Source of the DNA: Chitinophaga sp. CF418
GTDB lineage: Bacteria > Bacteroidota > Bacteroidia > Chitinophagales > Chitinophagaceae
Reading direction: 5' to 3'
Length of the DNA: 64,000 bases
Assembly: GCF_900142925.1 (NCBI RefSeq)
Contig: NZ_FRCN01000012.1
Coordinates: 124,001 to 188,000 of the forward strand
Shown: positions 9,257-19,500 of the stretch, in pieces
Layout: every line of letters begins with the position of its first letter
How positions within the stretch are numbered: position 1 is the stretch's first letter
The notes under the pieces: model-generated
The model's database searches: none
The model's input: only the letters and a program-made list of their open reading frames with translations
Told to the model about the DNA's origin: nothing
Position numbers and translations under genes: made by a program

Positions 9257-12200
9257 TTAAAGTGAATTAAAGATCTCTTCCAATTCCTGTTCATTCAGTC
9301 CAAGTGCTTCCGCCCCGGCTATCCTCTTTTTGAAAATGCCACCCCATTCACTTAATGCAGGAATGAACTCTTCAAGACATGTGATATACCTGCGAAGCAG
9401 CTGTGTAGCTGAATCTTTTGCAAATAATGACCGGTGATAAGAAAGACTTATCTGCAGAGTACCTCCCGAAATGATCAGCGTAAAGTAGAGCGCTGAAGGC
9501 ATGTAAATGTCAGGCCCTACATTCTGTTGCTGGGGCGACAACGGGTGAATAGTGAAAGCCGGCGCTTCACCCGTATCATGTTGTCCCAGGTAGTTGAAGG
9601 TGATAAAAGGTTCGGCGCCCTGACTGCCTGCATGCAGTTCACCCAGGTAGCGCTGACAGAGATACCCTTCTCCATTGCCAGGCACCTTTTCCAGGGCAGC
9701 AATAGTTTGCTGGATCCCACTGCGCATATGTTCTGCAGGAATACAAGACAATGCTACCGGGTATTTCATTGTGAACCAACCCACTGTTTCAGCAAAGGAA
9801 GCAGCATCTTCCGTACTGTTCCTGCCGTGCGACTCGAGGTATAAGGTAACGGCTGACCGGCCGCTCCATGCATGTATGGCGCTGGTCAGCGCGGCCAGCT
9901 GCACTTCCTGTATGGTCACGTTCATGGTATGTAAAGGCAGTGACAGCAATTGCCGGGTGGTATCCAGGCCCAATTCCTCATGCAGGTGATCAAAATGCCG
10001 GAAGGTTTTCTCTACTGGCTTCAGACCATTCCAGTCCTCTGCAGCCCTTGCTTCCATGTCCATCCAATAGGACATTTCCTGTACAGTAAGACTGTCAGTC
10101 CTTTTCCTCAAGGCCTGCGACCATTTCAGATAAGACCCTGATGTGTTCTCCTGTTGTATCCCTTTACCGGATAACTGTTCCAGGATGATGCGCCATGATA
10201 CGCCATCAACGATGAGGTGATGCGCCAGCAGGAACACTTCATCCTGTTCCTCTCCGTGAAATAATATGCAACGGAACAGTGGCCCGGCTTCCAGATCAAA
10301 CTGTTGCTGCCAGTATTGTGTCTGTCCCCTCAGATCGAAGGCTTCCTGTTCGGTAAAGATCCCGTCCATATAAACAGCGGCAGGTAGCACCTGCTGTATA
10401 CGCTCATCCCCCGACAAAGGGAAAACAGTGCGCAGGGCTGCATGGCATTGCCATAAACGGACAACCGCGGCTTTAAGATCTTCAACATTTACCTTACCGG
10501 CCGCCTGCAGTAAAAGAGACTGGTTATAATAATGCAGGTCTGTTGTATTGTCCCTGAAAAATTTGATCTGTAAAGGTGTAAGCGGTATCTCGCCACCCTC
10601 TGCCAGTTCATCCACGGCCATATTCTCTGCTTCTTTCAGATATTTTACGAGTTGTGAAATAGTAGGGAACCTGAGTATATCTCCCACCTGCAACATCCAG
10701 CCTTTCTCTCTCATCTTCGCCACTACCTGAATGGCTTTTATGGAATCGCCACCGATGCCAAGGAAGTGATCATGAATACCCACCGGCGACTTTTGCAATA
10801 GTGTCTCCCATACCTCCGCCAGCATCTTTTCCTGTGGTGTACGGGGCAGTACGATCTCTTCTCTGCTGCGCATTTCCTCCGGAGAAGGTAATGCAGCAAT
10901 ATCCAGTTTGCCGTTGACATTCACAGGGAAACGCTCCAACGCGATAAGGCTGACAGGTATCATATATGCCGGCAACTGCTGTTCCATCTCTTTCCTGATG
11001 GTGGCAGCCAGTTCCGGAGCACCCGCATAATAGCCCACCAGTTCCTCCTTCCGTATTATAACAAAAGCATCATTTACACCGGCCACAATGCGCATTACGG
11101 CTGTTATTTCACCCCGCTCTATACGGTAGCCCCGTAGTTTGATCATGTCGTCATTACGTCCCATGCAACATATATTGCCATCAGGCAGCCAGTACCCCTT
11201 ATCACCCGTCTTGTATAAGCCGTTTACAAAACGTGCGGCAGTTTTTGCGTCATCATGAAAATATCCTGCGCCCACCGTGCTGCCGCCAATCCATATCTCT
11301 CCTTCTATACCAGGCGTACATGGCTCCATCTGCGCATCCAGTATACAGGCACTTGTATTGCTGATAGGCTTTCCTATCAATATATCGTTAAATGATGCAG
11401 GCACGTCCCATACAATACATCCCACCGTGCACTCTGTAGGACCGTATTCATTGCAGATTCTCATTGCAGGGTTCAAAGCACGCAGAATGGCAATGTCACT
11501 TTCCAGCAATGCCTCTCCTCCCACTATACAGGTATCTGTAGTGGTATGTATAATGCCGAGATGCGGCAGCATACGAATATGCGAGGGCGTCAGCTTGATG
11601 GCAGTCATGGTACTGAAGGCATTCCGCAGATGTGTACTTACGTCTGCGTCCCCGGCACATATATAAAGTATCGCTCCTCTTAACAGCGTGCAAAACACAG
11701 ATGTAACAGTCAGGTCAAATGCAATTGGCGTAAACAATGGCATTGTACCGGAGGGATGATTGGAGAAATAGTAGTATCCAGCCCAACGGGTATAGTGCTG
11801 CAGGTTACTCATAGTAATAACACAACCTTTGGGCTGCCCCGTTGTGCCCGATGTATACAGTATATAAACCGGCATCTCCGGCTGCCAGCGGGGAAGCTGC
11901 CTGTTGATTTCAATAAGGGAGGCCGCTTTGAACAGTTTTTCCGGAGTGATACTCCTGTCTGTACCAGCATCATCTGTGATAGCCAGTTTAGCTTCAGACT
12001 GTTGCATGATATATTTAATCCTGGCCTCAGGATACTGTTTATCCGCCGGTATATAAGTCGCTCCGCTAAACATCACGCCCCAGATAACAGGCAATAATTG
12101 CTCAGTACGGGCCATATTGATCAATACCCTGTCGCCCGGCTGTATGCCGTGTTGCACAATCAATACTTCCGCCACTTGTCTTGATTGCCCGAGTAGCTCC

Positions 12201-13516
12201 TGGTAACTCATACTCCCTCCATCCCATTCCAGTGCAATATGATCAGGATAACGACCGGCAGTCGCCATAAAAACGTCTGTAACAGGTACAAACTCAAAAG
12301 GGATCTGTGCACCGAACAGTGGCGGTATATCCGCCCTGCCTGTTGTCTTTCCTGATATGAAACAGGTAACATGATCCAGTAAGGTCTGCCGGACCCATTC
12401 CAATGAAACCGCAGTGATAGCGTTTTGATCTGCCTGTAATACTATCCTGGTCGAAGCAGCGGTATCTTCTGCAAAAAAAGACAGTATAAACGGCTCATGA
12501 CAGGAAAGACTCTCTACGCAAACCGGCATCTCTGCCAGTACTCCTGCCGCGAAATGATCCCGTTCCAGGTATTCAAAACTACAGGTACAATTACTATGGG
12601 TAGTATCAGTTTCAAATTGTTCCCGGTACAGATCAAAACGTTCCCGCTTTTCCTTCAGTCGTACAACATCTGCAGCTTCTTCCTTACGGAAACTACCGTA
12701 GATTCCTTTCGCAAAAGGACCGGGGATCTGTTTAAACTCGTCAAACAGACGACCGGATGATATATAAGCGGCTGCGCCTGTACCTTGCTTCAGGTAAAGA
12801 GCGGTCACGTTTGTCCATGCCCAATACCAGATATCAGCAGGTGTAATGTTTTGTTGTATGGCTACCTGTTCCAGTTGATGCAGCAGTGCATTATCTGCTT
12901 TCAGGTCTGTGGTGATATAGGAAGCATGTAGCGCTTTACCCGGCCCTTCCTGTAGTGTAAGCGTTCCGTTGGTCTGTATAAGTTCCTGCTCCTGGTCCTG
13001 AGGAAGTGCTGTATTCTCCCCTGCTGTGCTTTCCAGCCATTCTACGTACTGAATGAACTGCAATGGATCTTCCTCCCCTGCATTCGTAGTAATTAACTGT
13101 TGTACAAGAAAACGTAGGGACCAGCTATCAAGCCATACCGTAGGAGCTATTATACCCAGATAAGCCGGCACTCCTTTATTGTCATTAAATATGACCAGCC
13201 TGATCCTGGCATCATCAGGCGCTGATACACGCAGCCATTCGCTAATAACAGCTGCTTCGTCATTACCCTTATCTGCAATAACTATCAAATCTGTTTGGTC
13301 TTCTTCCGTCACTTCCTGGAAAGGTATGCTGACATTATTGGTATAAGTACTGACCGTTCTCAGTATACCATGCCTGCTTACCAGCTGTTGCCAGCGGCTT
13401 ACGACATCATGTGTAACAGGTGTAGTGATCCTGAATAAAGCCCTGTGTAACAATGCCTGCTCCCACTTGAGACTGAAATACTTTTTCTGCACAGGAGATA
13501 TACAATGGATACTCAT
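9257..13516 (-). CDS. NRPS, X-A(Asn)-PCP-E
   Basis: A 1419-residue synthetase. The N-terminal ~400 residues are a condensation-like X domain whose HHxxxDG site reads PTVWLDS (125-131). The A domain (~415-890) has YTSGTTGQPKG and FDLTVTSVF; its code by eye is DLTKIGEVGK, closest to asparagine codes (DLTKLGEVGK), with aspartate possible. The PCP carries GGDSIKAIQ, the variant usual before epimerases. The last ~430 residues are an epimerization domain: HHLIVDGVSWRIILEQL, TVGWFTMKYP and FNYLGQ. The product is therefore a D-Asn-type residue. The preceding NRPS ends in a free C domain that can supply condensation activity lacking in X. The next protein starts with a C domain of the D-accepting type, which fits. 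The gene lies 10 bases after the upstream NRPS stop. Confidence 0.95.
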   Translation of the reverse strand: MSIHCISPVQKKYFSLKWEQALLHRALFRITTPVTHDVVSRWQQLVSRHGILRTVSTYTNNVSIPFQEVTEEDQTDLIVIADKGNDEAAVISEWLRVSAPDDARIRLVIFNDNKGVPAYLGIIAPTVWLDSWSLRFLVQQLITTNAGEEDPLQFIQYVEWLESTAGENTALPQDQEQELIQTNGTLTLQEGPGKALHASYITTDLKADNALLHQLEQVAIQQNITPADIWYWAWTNVTALYLKQGTGAAAYISSGRLFDEFKQIPGPFAKGIYGSFRKEEAADVVRLKEKRERFDLYREQFETDTTHSNCTCSFEYLERDHFAAGVLAEMPVCVESLSCHEPFILSFFAEDTAASTRIVLQADQNAITAVSLEWVRQTLLDHVTCFISGKTTGRADIPPLFGAQIPFEFVPVTDVFMATAGRYPDHIALEWDGGSMSYQELLGQSRQVAEVLIVQHGIQPGDRVLINMARTEQLLPVIWGVMFSGATYIPADKQYPEARIKYIMQQSEAKLAITDDAGTDRSITPEKLFKAASLIEINRQLPRWQPEMPVYILYTSGTTGQPKGCVITMSNLQHYTRWAGYYYFSNHPSGTMPLFTPIAFDLTVTSVFCTLLRGAILYICAGDADVSTHLRNAFSTMTAIKLTPSHIRMLPHLGIIHTTTDTCIVGGEALLESDIAILRALNPAMRICNEYGPTECTVGCIVWDVPASFNDILIGKPISNTSACILDAQMEPCTPGIEGEIWIGGSTVGAGYFHDDAKTAARFVNGLYKTGDKGYWLPDGNICCMGRNDDMIKLRGYRIERGEITAVMRIVAGVNDAFVIIRKEELVGYYAGAPELAATIRKEMEQQLPAYMIPVSLIALERFPVNVNGKLDIAALPSPEEMRSREEIVLPRTPQEKMLAEVWETLLQKSPVGIHDHFLGIGGDSIKAIQVVAKMREKGWMLQVGDILRFPTISQLVKYLKEAENMAVDELAEGGEIPLTPLQIKFFRDNTTDLHYYNQSLLLQAAGKVNVEDLKAAVVRLWQCHAALRTVFPLSGDERIQQVLPAAVYMDGIFTEQEAFDLRGQTQYWQQQFDLEAGPLFRCILFHGEEQDEVFLLAHHLIVDGVSWRIILEQLSGKGIQQENTSGSYLKWSQALRKRTDSLTVQEMSYWMDMEARAAEDWNGLKPVEKTFRHFDHLHEELGLDTTRQLLSLPLHTMNVTIQEVQLAALTSAIHAWSGRSAVTLYLESHGRNSTEDAASFAETVGWFTMKYPVALSCIPAEHMRSGIQQTIAALEKVPGNGEGYLCQRYLGELHAGSQGAEPFITFNYLGQHDTGEAPAFTIHPLSPQQQNVGPDIYMPSALYFTLIISGGTLQISLSYHRSLFAKDSATQLLRRYITCLEEFIPALSEWGGIFKKRIAGAEALGLNEQELEEIFNSL

Positions 13517-13526
13517 ATTAAAACGC

Positions 13527-16500
13527 TTAATTCTTTTTTAGGAAGCTACGGATGCTGGCTTGCTGTGCGGCCTGCATCATATCTTTTTCAGTGTTATGTA
13601 ATTGATGTTCCAGGGCCATCATCGTTTGTGAAGGTTTACTACTGAGTGTTGCCAGCATCTGCTCAAATCTCGCTATGCCCCTTTGTACAAACCTTCCGCT
13701 GTAAGCATCCTGATCATACAGGCACTCAGCAGAAAGTCCCTGGCTGTTTGAGGTAAAATGTATTTCCATACTGAACTTCCTGCTTATCGCAGTATGGAGT
13801 GGACGGACAGTAATATCCGGAGGCGTCACAACAGCCTCCCTGTAATGCCCTTCGAAGTCATCTATATGAATTTCCAGTACGCCCCGTCCGGCCACTTCCT
13901 CTCCACCGGCAGGCACCCATTGCGCCACATACCTTTCAGGCTGTTCAAGATAGGCGGTGCACTGGGCCTGCACATGCTCGATCAGGTCTGATATATGTGT
14001 ATATAACTGCTTGTAGACAGTGAAGGGAACTACATTCATAAATAAGCCCACCGTATTATACCAGGCAGGATCAAAGCGTCCATGAAGCGGTGCAAATACC
14101 GTTAATACCGGTTGTGAAGCATCATCCGTAAAAGCCAGCGCCTGTAAGCCGGTTATCAGTGCAAAAGGAGACACCTTATATGCCGCAGACAATTCCGCAA
14201 TAGTATCGCCTGAGTACTTATGAAATATCTGTCTGAAATATCCCGCGCCCTTGTCTCCGGCGTTCTCTTCCTGTCGCTCTTTCAGGAGGCAATGTCGGGC
14301 CAGTGCAGCCCTGTCTGTTTTAACAGGCTTCAATTGACTGGTACGCTGTGCATATTTACTATAGGGTGTAATTTCTTTATACTGATCCGGTTCCCTGTAG
14401 TGATCCAGGATTGCCGTTATGAGTACCTTGATACTCCAGGCATCTGCAATAAGGTGATGTAAAACAAATGTAAACACGTAGCGCTGCTGCTCCTGCTGCT
14501 GCAGAAAGAGCCGGCATACAGGATCTTTCTCAGGGTTCATCTCCACACCAGCGCCATCACCATATTGTATCTGACGCTCATCCACGGGGAACAGCTTATA
14601 CTGCAGGCCCTGTCCTGATATCCTGAAACGGCATCTTAACATACCATGTACTTCCAGCACACGGTGAAGCGATTGCCTGAAACGTGTCTCATCCAGTGGA
14701 CCGGTCAATTCAAAAGATCCTTTCATCAGATACTTCCCTCCGCCAGTCACCTCCATATCCGCCCATATTCGCTGTTGCATGGGTGTGGCCTCGTGCCATT
14801 CATTCTCTTCCACATATTTTTCGTAAGGAATTTCCGCCGCTTTCTGGTCAAGCAGGAAAGCCAGGTCCTTCACCTGTGGATTCCTGTAAAGCTCTCCCAG
14901 TGTGACAGCCTTTTCGGATATCTTATAGATAGCTGAAATAAGCTGAATAGCGCGAAGACTGTTTCCACCGGCAGCAAAGAAATGTGTAAGCCGGTCGGCG
15001 GTTGTACTCAGCAGTCCTGAGTACAGCATCGCAATCATATGCTCATTTTCAGATGCAGGCACGACTACATGCTGCTGGTCACGACAGAATGGCGAAGGCA
15101 GGTTTGTACTGTCCTTCTTGCCATTATTGGTAAGCGGTATAAGCGGCACCGCGATAAAGAAAGACGGCACCATGTAAACCGGTAATACCGTCCTGGCATA
15201 CGCCATCAGCATATCCTCCTCGCAGGTAGCATCTTCCGGTACAACATACGCCACCAGTACGGGATCTGCAGTCCCTTCAAATACCTTGTATACTACCAGG
15301 GCATCTTTCACCAGGTGATGTGCTGTGAGGCAATGCCGGATATCTTCCAATTCCACCCGGTTGCCATTGATCTTTACCTGCTCGTCCTTCCTTCCCCCAA
15401 AGGCCAACCTTCCATCATCGAGCCAACGTACAAAGTCCCCCGTACGGTACCATGTCTCCTCTCCAGCTTTATAAAAACGTAATGCGGTTTCTGTTTCATT
15501 GTTGTAGTATCCTTTCGTAAGTCCTACGCCTGTGATATGCAGTTCTCCCGTTACACCCGCAGGCACTGGTTGCTGATCAGCGTCCAGCACTTTTATCTTT
15601 ACGTTTGCTATCGGCATACCCACCGGTATCAGGTGATCTGTGGGATAGATCCTCGTAAAGGTGGTGCAGATGGCATTTTCCGAAGGACCATACGCATTGA
15701 ACAACATATGCCTGCCGGCCAGTGCAAGTCCTGTTCTTTCGGGTAATGCTTCTCCCGCAGAAATGAGCACACGTAACGTATGAGGCAACTCTGCAGGCAA
15801 CGCCGACAGGTATGCTGGCGGAATGGTAGCTACAGAGATACCTCTCTTTGCAACCCAGTCGAGAAATACATATTGGTTATTGATCAGATCGGGATTCGCT
15901 GTATATAAGGCAGCCCCGGACAATAGTGCCAGAAACATTTCTGACAAGGACGCATCAAAACCTGGTGATGAGAACCACATACAATGATCTTCCCGGGTCA
16001 CGCCAAATCCTGCGATCTGGGCAGTGATCGTATTTAACAATCCGGTATGTGATATGCTGAGCCCTTTGGGCTTACCAGTAGAACCCGAAGTGAAGATCAT
16101 GTAAGCAGGTACTTCTCCTGTAATATTTACCGGCTGACTCTCCCGGCTTGTAAACGTTGGAGTAAGCACCGCTATATCTTTCAGCTCATAGGACTCTCCG
16201 GAGGTATTCAACACCACCTGCGCACCGCATTCCCTAACGATAGAAAGGACCCTTTCTTCCGGCAGTTTCACATCGATAGGCAGGTATACCGCGCCACGGT
16301 GCATGATGGCCAACATAGCCGTAATAGTCAGTTCATTGCGGGCGGCCAGTACAGGCACGATCTGTCCGGGCAAAATCCCGCCCATGCCCATGGTAAGCAT
16401 CCTTTTCAGCAATGCACGATAACTCACCCCCTTGTCCTGATCAACAATAGCCGTACGGTCCGGATATTGTTCTGCCACCTGGCGGAAGCGGGAAATGATG

Positions 16501-19500
16501 GTCTCTGCAGGAGCAATATATTTAACAGGTCCTGTTCCACAATTCCTCCATTGCACCACTTCATCGGGCGAAAGCATACTCACTGTTCCCACAGCGCTTC
16601 CCGGCTGATCTATCAGCTGCCCGGCCAGGAAGAGGCCATGCTTTAGCATCTGGCGGATGAAAGATTCCGTGTAGATGTTCCGGTCGTAGTCAACAGTCAG
16701 GCTCAGTTCATCATTATGTTGAGAGAAATTGAAAGCCAGTACCACTTTAGCCTGTGTATGCCCATCATAGGGTAGTTTCTCCAACCTCAGATCATTCGTT
16801 TCAATGATATTCCCCTGTTGTCTTTCCTGGAAATTGACCAGTACATGGAACAGGCTGTCGCCGGCTACACCATGCAGGGCTGTCAGTTCTTTCGCCAGTA
16901 ATTCATAAGGGTATTGCTGATATTGCAGGCCTTCTGCCAGGCGACGGCTCCAGCGGTTAGTCAGTTCATGAAAAGAGGCCTTTGGATCAAGTTCATTCCT
17001 CAGCAGGAGCGTATTAAGGAAGAATCCTACCTGTTGCATAAAGGCTTCATGCAGGCGGTTGTCCACCGGTACAGCCATGACCCTGTCATTGCCACCGCCA
17101 TAGCGGTATAGCAGCATATCAGTTATAGCCAATAACGGCGGGAAGACGGTGATCTTCCGTTCTTTTGAGAATGACAATATCTTCCCTGACAACTCCTTTC
17201 CTATTGCCATGCTGTAACTACCGGCTATATCATGTTGCTGGCGGGTGGCATTCACAGGAGCTGTTAATGCTGTCACCGGCAGAGGATCTCTGAATTGTTG
17301 CAACCAGTAATCTCGGCCTGCCGTATTCTGCTGCAGGCTGTTCTGCCAGGCAGCATACTCTTTATATTGTAAACCGGCAGAAGCTACCTCCCCATTCGGC
17401 TGATCGTACTCTCTCAGCAGTTGGTCAAACAGTATCTCCTCCGATAATCCATCTGCAATGATATGATGCAGGTTGATCAGCAATAGCCATTCCTCCTGTG
17501 CCAGTTTGTACAGGGCTACCCGGTACAGGGGGAGTTTATCCAGCGGAATATGCAGCTGCGCATGCTGCCTGCACATGGCTTCAATATCAACAGGGCCTTC
17601 TTCATACTGATAGACAAAGGCCGCATCCGGGTGGATTATCTGCCTGGGTATCCCATCCTCCCCGCAAACGAAGGTGGTGCGTAAGGATTCAAAGCGGCCG
17701 ATCACCGTTTCAAAGGCAGCCACAAAACGCTGTACCGAAAACGGCCCATGTATCCGGTAAGCTACCGGCATGTTATAGGCCGTAGAGAGACGGACGCCAT
17801 TGTGTTCTGTCCAGATCCTGAGCTGCTGCCCCGACAATTCATACGACTCACCCAGGGGCAGCGCAACAGGATCTTTAAACAGGGATTTTTTAGCCTTTAC
17901 AGCTCGTATTGCCTGCTCAGACAATACTGGATAGTCAAAAATGTCTTTCAGCGAAAATCCGGCCTTAAAATGCTTATTTAAGCGGGCTACTAATGCAGAA
18001 GCCTTAATGCTTTGTCCGCCGGAAGCAAAAAAATGGTCGTGTCTTCCTACCTGGTCTGCCTGCAGCAATTCCTTCCAGATAGCTGCAATTTGCTTTTCCG
18101 TTTCGTTAACAGGCGCTTCATAAGGTTTTGTGTCTTCTTTAATGGTTAAGCTATGGGATAACAGCCTTTTGGTATGCACTTTCCCGTTTACGGTAAGTGG
18201 TATTTGCTTCACCCTATAAAAATGTTGCGGCACCATGTACGCAGGCAACTGCAATTTAAGCGACGCTATCACAGCCGCAATGGCGGCATCGCCTTCAAAG
18301 AACAGCGCCAGCTCAGGGTCGTCTCCGTGCAGTTCTGCCAGCACCTGTGCCGCCTTAATGCCCTGAATATTTTGTAATTGGTGTATGATTTCTTCCGTTT
18401 CTATACGGTATCCGCGGATCTTTAATTGCTGGTCTATCCTGCCCAGGAACACAAACTCTCCATCGGGTAACTGCCTGGCAAGGTCGCCGGTTTTATAGAG
18501 CACCCGATTATTACCTGACAGCGCAAATTTCTCATCAGTCAATTCCTGGTTGTTCAGGTACCCCTTCGCAATACCATTTCCTGCCAGGAACAATTCACCG
18601 GCCAATCCGGGCATTAATAGCTGGCCCGCATTATTGAGGATAAAGGCTTCCATGCCCTCTATCGGACGGCCTATTGTGATCAACTGATCCTCGGGGTTGA
18701 TACGTTTCACAATACATCCCACAGTGGCTTCCGTAGGGCCGTATTCATTGAACAGTAAAATATCTTTATTCAGCTTAAACAGGGTCGCGGCCTGTGAAGC
18801 CAGCAATTGCTCTCCACCAGTGATCACCACCTGTATGGGTGTATCCTCCAGTTCAAGGTGTTTTAACAAACTGATATGCGAAGGAGTCAGCTTAATGCTG
18901 TCAATACCATACTTTCCGGAAAAACATTGCTGCAGTACCAGGTCTGTCTGTTCTTCCTCCGGAAATACCACCACCTTTTTCCCCGTTGTTAATGGGAGGA
19001 AGATGCCCGTAATGGTAAGATCAAATGATAATGGCGTAAACCAGGGGTAATTACCGCAGGTATTGTCTTTCGTGTAGATGTTGGCGCACCAGTGAAGATA
19101 ATGTGACAGGTTATTTACCGACAGCATACAACCCTTAGGCTTCCCCGTTGTACCTGAGGTATAGATTACATAAGAAAGCGCCTCACCTTGCAGCTGTGGA
19201 TATATTACCTCACCATCTGCGCTATCCGCCATCTCCAGCAAAGCAGTTATCGAACAACCAATATTGTCATCATCATTTTCAGTCAGTACCAGCACCGGGG
19301 CTGCATCATCCAGGATGGACTGTATCCTCGCAGCCGGCTGGGACCTGTCCAGCGGCAGGAACGCCGCTCCAGCCCTCATTATGGCAATGAGTGCAAAGAT
19401 CACCTCTGCGCTTCTGCCTGCACTAATCGCCACAATATCCCCGGGCTGTATGCCCTTTTCTTTTATCAACACAGCTGCCAATCTATCAGCTGAGTGCTCC